The notes under the pieces: model-generated
Databases searched by the model: none
Told to the model about the DNA's origin: nothing
The model's input: only the letters and a program-made list of their open reading frames with translations
In this document: piece after piece, positions 1 to 10,245 of the stretch
How positions within the stretch are numbered: position 1 is the first letter of the stretch
Layout of the letters: each line of letters begins with the position of its first letter
Program-made: the position numbers and the translations under genes
NCBI RefSeq assembly: GCF_001625215.2
Contig: NC_030383.2
Coordinates: forward strand, 61,742,949 to 61,806,948
DNA from: Daucus carota subsp. sativus
Lineage: Eukaryota > Streptophyta > Magnoliopsida > Apiales > Apiaceae
Direction of reading: 5' to 3'
DNA: 64,000 nucleotides

Positions 1-108
1 TGACAAGTTCTCACCATACCAACATTGACCATGCTAAAACAATTGCCACTTTCCCTTGGTACAAAAACAACTAGTCTCAACCATTTCATCATATTCATCT
101 CACAAGCC

Positions 109-1347
109 ATGTCTCATTTCATCCATTTCATTCTCCTCTCCTCCCTGCTCCTCTCCCTCTCTTCTGCTCAAAAATCTCCCCGCCCTCCTGCATTACTCTT
201 ACCCGTCTTGAAAGACCCGAAAACGCAACAATTCCTAACCGAAATCAGCCAGAGAACTCCTCTGGCGCCCACAACTCTTGTTGTGTCACTTGGAGGCCGC
301 CAACTCTGGGCTGATTGTTATAATAATTTCATTTCTTCCACCATCCGCAGGCCTAAATGCGGAGCTGCTCAATGCTCGTTAGCCGAGGCTGACGGCTGCA
401 GGAACAAAATATGTGGCGCGAGCCCTGAGAACCCTGTCACACGAACCGTGACTTATGATGATGTGATCACTGACACTCTTAGTATAATCTCGACTGACGG
501 ATCAAGGCCTGGCCCTGTTTTTACGGTACAAAATTTTGTGTCGCTTTGCGCGCCTTCTTCGCTATTGGAAGAGCTTGCTAGCAATGCAGTAGGCTCGGCT
601 GGCTTAGGCAGGACTCGTGTCGCGCTTTCTTCACAATTAGCTGCTAAATTCGGTTTCAAGAGACAATTCGCAATGTGCCTTCCGTCCTCGACGACATCTA
701 ACGGTGTCATAATATTCGGAGACGTCTCGTATAAATTTCTCCCGAACGTCGATGCTTCAGAAATTCTGACATTTACGCCAATTCTGACGCATCCGTCGCC
801 TGACATGTCAGCAGAATATTTCATCGGGGTAAAAAAAATTAAAATTAACGGAAATTCAGTACCGATAAATCCTGCATTGTTAACAATCCAAAAGGGCGGA
901 ACTCAGCTCACTACAGGAAATCCCAACACTGTGATGAGGACTTCAATCTACAATGCAGTGACCTCGGCTTTTATCAACGAGGCCGCAGCCATGAACATTA
1001 GTAGAGTCGCGTCAGTGGCGCCTTTTGGCGCGTGTTTTGATGAAAAAACTGTGACAGGCAGTAGGCTAGGCGCGAAGGTTCCATCTATCGACCTTGTTCT
1101 GCAAAATGAGAACGTGGTGTGGACTATTACAGGCTCGAATTCGATGGTTCGAGTTGGAAACAATGTGTTGTGCCTTGGATTTGTCGATGGAGGGAAGGAT
1201 CCGAGGATTCCGATTATTATGGGAACGCATCAGCTGGAGGATAATGTTCTGCAGTTTGATCTAGCAACATCAAGGCTAGGTTTCAGCAATACTTTGTTAG
1301 CTAGACAAACGACATGTTCGAATTTTAACTTCGCATCGACTGGTTAA
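109..1347 (+). CDS. EDGP / basic 7S globulin-like protein (xylanase-inhibitor-type pepsin fold)
   Basis: A single open frame of 412 residues with no intron. An upstream in-frame ATG at 25 exists, but the ATG at 109 is followed at once by a typical secretory signal (residues 1-20, hydrophobic run ending SSAQ), so I chose 109. The product looks like an apoplastic aspartic-protease homologue of the EDGP/GIP/xylanase-inhibitor group: N-terminal lobe with VVSLGGRQLWADC, then NPVTRTVTYDDV, GLGRTRVALSSQLAAKFGFK, YFIGVKKIKIN, SVAPFGACF, WTITGSNSMV and the closing HQLEDNVLQFDLATSRLGFS. The pepsin DTG triads are absent, as usual for this group, so it is probably an inhibitor or wall protein, not a protease. 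I count ten cysteines in the mature chain. Against carrot EDGP as I remember it, a short Cys-containing loop after CSL is missing. Family is secure; the target enzyme is unknown. Confidence 0.9.
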   Translation: MSHFIHFILLSSLLLSLSSAQKSPRPPALLLPVLKDPKTQQFLTEISQRTPLAPTTLVVSLGGRQLWADCYNNFISSTIRRPKCGAAQCSLAEADGCRNKICGASPENPVTRTVTYDDVITDTLSIISTDGSRPGPVFTVQNFVSLCAPSSLLEELASNAVGSAGLGRTRVALSSQLAAKFGFKRQFAMCLPSSTTSNGVIIFGDVSYKFLPNVDASEILTFTPILTHPSPDMSAEYFIGVKKIKINGNSVPINPALLTIQKGGTQLTTGNPNTVMRTSIYNAVTSAFINEAAAMNISRVASVAPFGACFDEKTVTGSRLGAKVPSIDLVLQNENVVWTITGSNSMVRVGNNVLCLGFVDGGKDPRIPIIMGTHQLEDNVLQFDLATSRLGFSNTLLARQTTCSNFNFASTG

Positions 1348-1504
1348 GTAGAAATTTGTGTATTTATGTTATGCGTAGTGTAATATATGGCTAACTTCGA
1401 AATAATTTGCTTTGTTGTAATATGAGAATTTAACAGCATGATCTGAGTAGAAAATCCAGAGCGGATTAGTTTACATCCAAAGCGGCCCTTATAAAGGCAA
1501 GAAA

Positions 1505-2068
1505 CAGGGCCGGTTTTTGAGGCGTGCAAGGTGGGCGACGGCACAGGGCCCCAAAGCTATAGGGGCCTCAAAATTTAGAAATCAATGTTTTATTTAATAA
1601 AATTAAATTTCGAAAATGAAATTGAAAATTAAAAATTATATATTTATTTTAATTCTGTTTATTTATAGATAAATAATTACATAATCTAATAGATTAGTTT
1701 ATTATGTCTATTTGCATTTAAAATCTTTTATGTTGTATCTTTACTTTTTATATAATAATTTCTCTTTTATTAAATGTTTTCATAATGTTTTTTACATATG
1801 ATATTTTTTCATATGTCCTATAAATTTCATTCTTTTCAATGACATATAGATATATCTCATATAAATTCATATTAATTTTGTTTAAATTATTAAAATTACT
1901 ATTATTTAATAACATTATTTATCTTATTTTAAGTGACATGTTTTAATTTTATAAAAAAATAATATTTTTATTATTTATTTATTTTTATAATATACATATT
2001 TTTTATTATTATTTGAGGCCTAATTCATATTATAGCACAGGGTCCCAAAATTCTCCCAGACGGCCCTG
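1505..2068. mobile_element. Non-autonomous hAT-type MITE, 564 bp
   Basis: The ends are imperfect inverted repeats beginning CAGGGCCG (left CAGGGCCGGTTTTTGAGG; right, reversed, CAGGGCCGTCTGGGAGAA), with an internal mirrored stretch near GGGCCCCAAA / GGGTCCCAAA. It is flanked by a perfect 8-bp target duplication GCAAGAAA at 1497-1504 and 2069-2076. An 8-bp duplication with CAGGG ends is the hAT signature. The interior is very AT-rich and has no coding capacity. It lies about 160 bp past the stop of the EDGP-like gene. Confidence 0.85.
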
Positions 2069-2099
2069 GCAAGAAAGCATCTGTATTAGTTAAAAATTA

Positions 2100-2224
2100 G
2101 TAAATATTTAATATTTAGTCCGGCCTGCCTCCGAGTTTAACAATGTACAGTTCTACCCTCAAATATTTGAGAATCCTGGTTCCGCCACTTCTCCCAACTA
2201 TTTCATGTACAGTTTTATTCCCAA
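2100..2224. repeat. Left part of a degenerate tandem repeat split by the Helitron
   Basis: Contains units like GAATCCTGGTTCCGCCACTT followed by CTCCCAACTATTT. The same unit recurs at 5307-5530 on the far side of the Helitron, so the two blocks were once one array. Confidence 0.65.
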
Positions 2225-3285
2225 CTAGTAAAAAAAACGCGCTTCGCGTGAGTGAGAAAAATATTTATAAAATATTTTAAAGGTCCTTATCATCTATAAT
2301 TTCTGAGTTCTTTTATTTTGTGTTTGTTGTGAAAACATAAAAAATCATTGTTAGTTATAAAAAGGGTAAGCGTGAATCAAACACTTAGCTATATTGCAAT
2401 TTATTAATTGATTGTTTTTACGACCAAAAGAGAACGGACACCTCGTATAATTTGAAAAATATACATAAATGTCAGAGAAGACTCCACGCAAATCAAAACA
2501 AAACAAACACCTCTTATGAAACAAACTCCAAAAACATAAAGAATTAAAATTTTAACCATGTATAAAATCTAAAAAAGGACAAACCCAATTGGGCAAGAGT
2601 TTCTAAATCTTGATTAGTCAAAGCTTATTTTTTTCTGAATCTTGAATTCCTTCCTATACACATGTACCACTTCTTTCTCCACTTTAGATTCTTCGTTATA
2701 AATTAAAGCTCAATCAAAACTAAACCAAGTATGTCTACGTTGCAATTCATAAAACACACATATGATAATAACACTGCCCACAAAATAAAGAAAGTAGGTG
2801 GTTTTTCGGTTGGTTAGTCAAAAAAAAAAAAGAAGAGATTTACAGTACCCCTACCATGATTTGCAAGATGATGCCTTGCCTTCCTTTCATCACGTTCTAC
2901 AGTGTCGGCACATGCTATATAGTTGAGCCCAAAGCTACACAAAAATCTGTTGGCCGATATCACAGTATCAAGATAACTCTAAGAACGATCTGAACAATAC
3001 AAAACAGCCTTGTGAGCTATATAAACATTATGCTCACTACAAACTACAAAGACAATCCGATCTTTACAACATTTTGTTGTCCGGCCAGGAATAATTATAA
3101 GCATTCTGCTTATTACAAAAATCGTCTGATCTTGCTACCTACAGGCAAGACTTCCACTTTCCGAAGTCAGCCTATGCTTGTGTGATTGAAAACTCCTGGC
3201 TCAGTCCGGCTATCATGATTTACAATGAACGATTTTTGTTTCCAAGTAGATCATAACCAAAAAATTTGATTTGAATGAAGTTTTG

Positions 3286-3633
3286 TTAAGCTTGGATATG
3301 ACCAGCATAGCCGTAATGTCTTCAAAGCCCTGCATCCTGCCTCCAATTTTCTTTTATTTAACTTCAACCTGTTTTGTCAGTAGATTAGCATAATTAAATA
3401 TCCTTCACCAAGATTATCAAAGAAAGTTGAAACATATATCATCAGTATGTTGTGCTGGTAAGGAGAAACAAAGGGGCATATGCGACGGACAAGAGCAAAA
3501 GAATCTGTTTACCATACATAATTGCAGAATAAAATATATTTGAAGTTATTACCTCTAAGAAAACTTTCTTCTGTAAAAAATCTTCAATGTCCAACCGTGC
3601 AGCTCTGGCTAGGCGTTACAGAGCTTTTCCTTC
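3286..3633 (-). pseudogene. Captured 3' end of an Era-like GTPase gene (two exons)
   Basis: On the minus strand, 3553-3633 reads EGKAL-stop-RLARAARLDIEDFLQKKVFLE, with an AG before it and GTAATA after it. After an intron of 184 bp, 3286-3368 continues VEVK, then, one frame over, KENWRQDAGL, a stop, RHYGYAGHIQA and a terminal stop. This matches the C-terminal KH-type region of plant organellar Era GTPases, which I recall as ARLDIEDFLQKKVFLEVEVK followed by KENWRQDEGLL and YYGYGGQI. Splice borders are preserved, so genomic DNA and not a cDNA was captured. At least two internal stops and one frameshift make it non-functional. The downstream part to about 2780 is probably the donor gene's 3' UTR. 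Confidence 0.8.
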
Positions 3634-4120
3634 CTAAAGCAACCATAAGCAATAAGCATGTGCAGCAACACACAAACTAAATCCCTATCCGGAATTTTCC
3701 AGCACAATTACATTCAGAAGGCCAGGTGAATGATAAAAACAGATACATAGCAGCAAGAAAATCTGTAAAGCTCTGATAATTACACAAATCATGATATGCT
3801 TCAAGCTTCCTTATTTGTGAAATTGGAATACTTTCCAAATTTCATTGTAACCAGGCAATGAAATACTTATACAGAAAAGAAGGAACAGGTGATAGTTGGT
3901 GTCTCGTAACAATTCTGTCCATGACAAAACAAAACAGGGAACTATTGCCCTCTTTACCTCAGATAAAACAACAGCAAGTTACCTCATATGGATTACCGTG
4001 AATCCATTGTGACTATTATACTTCTGTTAAGTGTTTGTGCTTACAAAAAAAAAATGAAATAGAAAAGTAAAATCTGCAACAGCCAAAAGTTAAAAAACCT
4101 GTTACGTATAGAAAGATTAC

Positions 4121-4390
4121 CTTGTCCAAATAAGGCCACAAGTATTCAAGGAACTTGTTAAGCTAGTCAATTTGTATGTTAATCATTTTGAGAAAATATT
4201 ATACTAATATAAATCACTTATTTCGCAGTCAACAACCAGGAAATCATAGCATTTGCCAAGTGAGTGCTGGACAAGAGTAAATACATACCCGATCATAATC
4301 AAGATATTTGACCCAATGAGGTATTTCAGGGAGCAACCGCTGCAAACTTTTAGCATCTTGCTCAACCAACGGACAAATTTAGGGACCCTG
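4121..4390 (-). pseudogene. Captured synaptotagmin (SYT1/2-like) exon pair
   Basis: Minus-strand 4289-4390 encodes CPLVEQDAKSLQRLLPEIPH then WVKYLDYDR and stops at a GTATGT donor. Minus-strand 4121-4172 encodes D-stop-LNKFLEYLWPYLDK and ends at a GTAATC donor. Together they correspond to the linker and start of the SMP domain of plant synaptotagmins (RPLVEQD, LPEIPLWVK, DYDR / VDWLNKFLEYMWPYLDK), with the intron at the expected place. The W of VDWLN has become a stop, the second exon's acceptor is lost, and the upstream linker is out of frame. It sits about 490 bp from the Era-like fragment in the same Helitron and must come from a different donor gene. Confidence 0.78.
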
Positions 4391-4954
4391 TCCAGCCATT
4401 ATATCACAAAAATAGCAATGTAAAGTCGCCATTATATTATATTATCAGATTTAAGTTTCCTTTATATATAGACTATTGAATTAATAGTCCTAATATAAAA
4501 TTTTGCAGACATCCCAGTTCAGATACATGTGCATGCATCTGTATATGTAAGTTGCTTTGAAGAATCATGACTCCCACACGGCATCTACAGGCCTTCCAAG
4601 ACCTCGACATGTACGGTAATAAGAGGATTCGATGCAAGGGTATATCGTATATATGAATATAATAGAAATATGTGTTTGATGATATGCATAATATAACTCC
4701 TCACTTCTTAGTTCTTAACATAACAAACAAACACCTCATCAGTCAAAATCAAAGACATAACTTAACCATTCAACACACAAAAGCTCGACCTGAATTCCCA
4801 ATGTTGAGTATGTGAATTCATCAACACTTTTACATGCTAGTTCACATCAATATTTGCTTTTTGTGGAAGTAATTAATTAACACCGATTTTAAGTACGAAG
4901 AGCGTAAATAAAATCGTAAATGAGTATTGTACCATTTCAGCAGTGTAAAAACCA

Positions 4955-5095
4955 GCAGGTCCGCTTTCAGCAGCGCGAGCTTGCCGGCGGGCGGAGCGGA
5001 GGCTGCGTGGGCGCGTTGGTTGGGGTTCGAGATGGCGAGGTCTGTGAGGGCTTCAGCTTCATTGCGATTTCACATTGTTATGGACCTTCCGAGGA
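4955..5095 (-). other. GC-rich island inside the Helitron, probable third captured fragment
   Basis: About 140 bases of markedly GC-rich sequence stand out from the AT-rich rest of the element. On the minus strand one frame reads EALTDLAISNPNQRAHAASA, PPAGKLALLKADLLVF, which looks protein-like; both other minus frames also stay partly open. I do not recognise the source gene. It could equally be a promoter or 5' leader piece of a captured gene. Confidence 0.4.
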
Positions 5096-5306
5096 CCGAG
5101 ATACAATTTATAAAAACAAAACAGTCTGTAACCTATAACAACTAATAACAATCAATAAATCTGGAGGACAAAGGGTTTATTAAATTTAGTTACAAGCAGA
5201 AATGAATAAAACTCAGAAGCTCTAGAAAAACAGGAAAACTGAGAGGGGAGCATTGGGAGATGCCACGTCACCCTTGCGAGGAACCTCCTTTATAAAGATA
5301 TAAAGA

Positions 5307-5530
5307 TTATTTCGGAATTCTGGTTCTGTCACTACTCCCAACTATTTTAGAATCCTGATTTTGCAACTATTATTTTGGAAACCTGATTTCGCCACTTCGG
5401 AATCCTGATTCCACCACTACTCCGTACTCCCAACTATTTCAAAATCCTGATTCCATCTCTACTATTTAGGAATCCTGATTTTACCGATGTCTATAATTCG
5501 AAGAATAGAATCCTGGTTTCGCTACAGTGT
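5307..5530. repeat. Right part of the degenerate tandem repeat
   Basis: Six or so diverged copies of a unit of roughly 30-40 bp, consensus near CTACTCCCAACTATTTTGGAA then TCCTGATTCCGCCA. Copies differ in length and in how much of the unit remains. Confidence 0.65.
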
Positions 5531-6210
5531 GCAGTTCGAAGGAATATTGGGAAGAACACCACCACTCACTTTTGGCCCCTGTAAGTTTGCAAACATTCAG
5601 GAACTCCTTCACTCCATCTCCGTTTCAGTTTACCAAAGGTTGAGAGTCTGAATCTTGTCATTGACGGGAGTACCGGCGGGATCATGAGTGTTTACTGCAT
5701 TTTCATCAAGTCAAGGAACACTCTGGCTTCAGTGCGCCTCTTGACTGAACTATCTTTGTTATGAATCTATATTCTTTTAATTATTAGTCTAGTTCATCTC
5801 CGTACATGCCAGATGATTATTCACAGTTGAGAATTTTCACTTTCTGAAAAACGAAGTGATTCTTCCGAGCCATTCACCAATAATACCATAATTTGAAACC
5901 AAAAGAAAAAAGAAAAGAAAAGGTCCATAAATTCTACTTCAATTCCTTCGTAATGCATCAAACAGTCGAAAATTTAAATAAGCCAGGTCACTGTAGTAGA
6001 TATACAAACATTGCAGCTACATGTTACAAGATTCATGAACTCTGCTACACAAAAACTCGATATTACTGGAAAACAAAATTGTTCTGCAACCTCGTTTCAA
6101 ATTTTCACTTCTGCTTTTGTGCTAGAAAGAATCCTTGCCATAAGATCATAACAAGCAATATATGTTGTTTCTAATTGCATGCTTGGACCTGAGCCAACGA
6201 AACCAAACCA
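5531..6210. other. Intergenic stretch and 3' flank of the NIFK-like gene
   Basis: No gene, RNA or repeat recognised. The 93-codon open frame at 5893-6174 has no family features and overlaps the probable 3' UTR of the gene on the other strand. Confidence 0.5.
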
Positions 6211-8168
6211 CTAATCGGCAAATTTGATCTTCTTTGGAAGAGGTTGATTGCTACCCACCTGAGAGGTATCATATGTGTTAATACATGTATTCATCATATT
6301 CAGGCTATTAAGAACTCTACAGTCTCACTTCTACATCTTTCAGCTATGTTCTTATGGATTATAACAAGTATTATCACATACTTTAATGTCAGACGGTAAT
6401 CAGAAATTAAAAAACAAACGTTAAATTGAACTTTTAAGGAAAACATATAATGATGGATTCTTACTATTTCAGGGCATTTGTAATCAATACCAGCATCCTC
6501 AATCCTCTTCCGCCTTTTCTGGTCTGTTTTCATGATACGTTCCAACAATTTCCTTTGGCCCTCTAAAGTTCTTTCCTGGAAATAAGCAAAACGTTGATCT
6601 CATGTTAGCTGGCACACATAATTGGCTGAAAAGGAACTCCTGAAAGAGTCCATTAGAAGCTAATATCTACCAGACTACTACAGCTTTACCTTGTCATGTC
6701 GGCTTCTTTCAATTTGAACCCAGTCCGGAGCTGTGTACCAGCGGCTAACACCTTTCCATCTGGAAACATGATAAGCTTTATTTTATTTTGATATGATACA
6801 AATATAACTCAAGAAAAGAGATATGATTGTATATATGTCAAATGCATGTAAAATGTAAGGCTACACAATTTTAACTTCAATTTGTTAATACTGTTGTTAC
6901 GAAAAATAATATTCAAATTCTGATATGTACAGAATCTCAAATCTACATATATCCACTTAGAACCCGTATTTGGTAGGGGAAATAAGAGGGATTTCAGCAG
7001 TAAATTCTAAAGGAGTATACTGAACATGGTTTACTATACAAGTAAAAGACCACACAGAGCATGTTTGCAGTGTCAATATATTGTGATAAATAAATTACCA
7101 ACACTTACACTTTTGGATGAACTCGCTCGGGTGGAATGAGCTGAACTTGTAGCAAGTGCTCAAATAAGAGGTAGTTATGCATTGTCTCAGCAACAATTTT
7201 TGCCACCTGCAGTCACCACAGAATCAAGATTAAAATAATATGTGTCAGATCTCTGTAAGTGCATTTGTGTGTCCAATGATAAGTGTATAAAAATCATGAC
7301 AAGTCCAACCTCAGGGGATTCAAACTGAATAAAGCCAAAATTCTTTGATTTTCCCGTCTGTGAAGTACAAGCCAAACATTTACAGGTTAGCTAACAAATT
7401 AAAAAAGAGATGTGATGTATAACAGCATAAGATAAACTTCCCACATCAAGTTACAAAAGAAGGATGATGAACAATATTCAGACTCAGATTTTATAATATA
7501 GATCATGCTTTATAAAGAATATTATTCACAATTGATTAAGATGACCATCAAATTACCAGATGTACAAATCTTGAAATGTGTGTAAACTCCAAATTGAGTT
7601 TTTACTATGCAAAATGTTTTCATCAAGAAAAATACTAAAATTTCGAACCTTTCTGTTCCTTGCGATTCGAAGCCTTTTAATATTGCCAAATTGTTTGAAA
7701 AAGCCTGCAGGAAGAAGTAAAAAACCAAGCAGCACATAAAAAGTTTTGCTTTTAAAGAATAAGGTAGCAGCATTAGACAAGTATATTCATGAAAATTGGG
7801 TCAAGTATGTACACAGGTAGATCTAGATAAAAAGAAGATATTCACCTTCCATTTCAGTCTCATAAAACCCATGCGGAATTCGACCAATATACAAGACCGT
7901 AGCTCTGTCTTCAGACTTCTTCTCACTCGCCGGAATCTTTCTAGCTGGACCACCTTCTAACGGCTTTTATTCACCCGCAAAACACCAACAATTAGCAACA
8001 AAAATACCACATTACCAATTACAATCTCCCAATCAACAAGAAAACTAGCATTACCAAAAAATCAGCAGCAGTACTGGCAGCCTCAGCCTTCTTAGCCGAA
8101 GCAGCAATCTTATTAACCTTTTTCTTCTGCTGTTTCCTCAACGTCGTTTTCTTTAATTTCGAAACCAT
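6211..8168 (-). CDS. Nucleolar RRM protein, NIFK/Nop15-like, with an apparent frameshift in exon 2
   Basis: Eight exons on the minus strand: 8055-8168, 7846-7964, 7649-7704, 7310-7357, 7109-7206, 6690-6759, 6465-6575, 6211-6258, all with GT/AG borders. The product matches plant homologues of the MKI67 FHA-interacting nucleolar phosphoprotein: Lys-rich start [20 protein letters not shown], conserved [14 protein letters not shown], one RRM with RNP2-like VLYIGRI and RNP1 KNFGFIQF, then [20 protein letters not shown] and the tail [11 protein letters not shown]. It should act in pre-60S ribosome assembly in the nucleolus. Exon lengths add up to 664, one more than a multiple of three: exon 2 opens [17 protein letters not shown]-stop, while the RRM lies in the next frame, so one extra base sits near 7918-7925. 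This is either a sequence error or a true lesion. Corrected length would be 220 residues, normal for the family. Confidence 0.85.
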
Positions 8169-8177
8169 CTTACCAAC

Positions 8178-8750
8178 CTGATAACACCAACATTACCCCA
8201 AATGTCAAACAAGAACTTTATTATCAAAATACCAACCCCCCAAAACACGAAATAGCTGCATAATCTCACTCTTATAAACCCTATATCTGCATTGTGCTGC
8301 CAACACCTCTCAATTTCCACAAAGCCACATTTTTAATCCAGTTGCCACAATTATTCCTAATTTCTAAAATTCTCGATAAACTATCAGCAACCCGACAACC
8401 ACCAACACGAGACACGAAACCGCTACATATTTCAAATCTAACAAACCCTATTCATGTATTATAATGCCAACATCTCACAATTCTATTACAAAGCTCATCT
8501 TTATACTCTAATTTCAATCACTTATTCGCAATTCCTTCAATTATCGACACAAACAAATTATAACTACGAATAATTTTCAGTTGGGTGTCTTTCTAGTAGC
8601 AAAAATAAAAAACCCAAATGAACAAAATAGATAAACATAAAGTAGTACAAATTAAGCTACCAAGCACTGCTTATTAATCCTTGTATTAAATTAAAAGTAA
8701 CAGCATATGTCTGACACGCGTGTAAGTTATATGTATAAGTATAAACTGAC
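8178..8750 (-). other. 5' UTR intron of the NIFK-like gene
   Basis: Minus-strand donor CTCAAG/GTCAGT at 8750 and acceptor TTATCAG/GTTGGTAAGATGG at 8178 place a 573-bp intron just nine bases before the start codon. The upstream leader exon is CT-rich and contains a short (GA/CT)n run at about 8817-8835. Confidence 0.6.
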
Positions 8751-8853
8751 CTTGAGAAGTAGTCGGAGAGATTGAGAGAGGGGGAGTGCGGCGGCGGAGA
8801 AGTCTCGTCGAGACTTTGAGAGAGAGAGAGAGAGATGCGGTGGATCAATAAAG

Positions 8854-8942
8854 ATTTATAGAGTGTTATTTGGGCTGTCTTAAACCTGAAAATTTGTTGT
8901 TTGGGCTTGGAAATTGAGAAAATTGAAAGATTAGTTTGGGCC
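8854..8942 (-). promoter_or_regulatory. Promoter of the NIFK-like gene: TATA-like box and three Site II motifs
   Basis: A minus-strand TATAAAT lies at 8854-8860. TGGGCT at 8871-8876 and 8902-8907 and TGGGCC at 8937-8942 form a cluster of Site II (TGGGCY) elements, known from plant ribosome-biogenesis and other growth-linked promoters. That fits a nucleolar assembly factor. Confidence 0.55.
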
Positions 8943-9784
8943 CAATTTAGAACAGTTGTGTTTTCTTCTTTCTTTTATCTAGGGTTTTGCTACCTGGTAA
9001 ACTTTTCTTTTGGCGCTAAATTACTACTAAACTTAATGAAAGATCCACGTACAAAATCTAAAAAATAATCAATATTATTAGCTATTATAAATTTATTAAT
9101 TTATAATTTAAATATTTAGTGAGCTGTATTAAATTTAAGAGGCTAATAAAATTTTAATAAATCATATATTTTTTTAATTTTATGCAGATCTCACGAAATT
9201 ATTATAAAAATAGTAGATTTTGTATAGGTTCTTTTGACTCTACCTTGACTACTTCATACGTGATTGTAAATAATTAATTCTATCATTTACCTCAATAATT
9301 ATATGTAATAAAATTTAATATTATCTTTTAAATTTGAATAATTTGTTATATTAGTCGATAGTATACTCTCAAGTTCTACAATAGTATTGGCATAATTATT
9401 AAATAATATCAAATATTAAATATAATATTTGATATATCATAACAATATTTTTAATTTTTTTTAAAAATATTACATTAAAAAATTTTATTCGATTTTATTA
9501 CTATAAGTTCGTAAATTTATAATACATTATATTAATTATATATATTTGAAATTTGAGACTTATGAAAAATAATAATTTTTTATTTTTTAATTATTATTAT
9601 TGTTTTAAATATATAAAAAATTATTATATAAATATATAATATGGAACAATAATTTTTTTTGAAAAAAAAAATTAATTCAATAAAAAACATCATATGACAT
9701 CAATCAGAACAATTGAGTGTGAACAAAAATAAAACATATAATATCATTGATTAAAACTATCGATTATAATTGCAATCGTATTTA
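8943..9784. other. AT-rich intergenic stretch
   Basis: Very AT-rich low-complexity sequence, no coding frame or bounded element recognised. Confidence 0.5.
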
Positions 9785-10245
9785 GAGGGGCGTATTAGAT
9801 TGGAATTTTTAATCATTTTTTTTTATTTATGAAATCCGAAGATACGATTGGAATTGTTTGAAATCCATTAAAATGTTGAGGTATTCAATTGGGATTTCAA
9901 ATTATGCTACAAAATTTGGTGGTATTCAATTCAGATTTTAAATTATACATTAAAATTGGATGATGTTCAATTGGGATTATTTATAATCTATTAAAATCTG
10001 ATGGTATTGAAACGCTGATAGATATTTTTAAATTTTATAAAAAGATGGATTTTATGGTATTCTCCAATGTATTTTAATTATTTGAGATCCCGCCAAATTC
10101 CATTGGATTTTGAAGCATTGTACTTAAATCTTATCAACTTTACGACATTTTATCAAGAATTCGTACAAAATCAAAATCACATATATTCCATTAAAATCGA
10201 TAAACTAAAAATAATCCATTTAAATCACAATCGAATACACTCCTC
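9785..10245. mobile_element. PIF/Harbinger-type MITE, 461 bp
   Basis: Imperfect inverted ends GAGGGGCGTATTAGATTGG and (right end, reversed) GAGGAGTGTATTCGATTGTG, bounded by TTA at 9782-9784 and TTA at 10246-10248. A 3-bp TTA duplication points to PIF/Harbinger. The interior repeats the theme GGTATTCAATTGGGATTT several times and has no coding capacity. Confidence 0.7.

Larger units (their letters stand above)
2225..5306 (-). mobile_element. Helitron carrying host gene fragments, 3082 bp
   Basis: Read on the minus strand, the element starts TCTTTATATCTTTATAAAGG (5' end at 5306, preceded by A) and ends with a GC-rich hairpin ACGCGAAGCGCGT (2237-2249), eight bases of T/A, then CTAG (2225-2228) followed by T. 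That is the Helitron pattern of 5' TC, 3' hairpin plus CTRR, and insertion between A and T without target duplication. Joining the flanks gives TCCCAA + TTATTTCGGAATTCTGG, which rebuilds the unit of the degenerate repeat on both sides, so both borders are well supported. No Rep/helicase frame is seen, so it is non-autonomous. Inside are degraded exons of an Era-like GTPase and a synaptotagmin, listed separately, both in the element's orientation. Confidence 0.82.

Noticed and set aside
4920-5145. Two overlapping plus-strand frames in the Helitron
   Set aside because: They overlap in different frames over a GC-rich island and have no motif. The minus strand, matching the Helitron's direction, is the likelier sense.
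5893-6174. 93-codon plus-strand frame rich in Cys and Phe
   Set aside because: No family resemblance, AT-rich codons, and it overlaps the probable 3' UTR of the NIFK-like gene.
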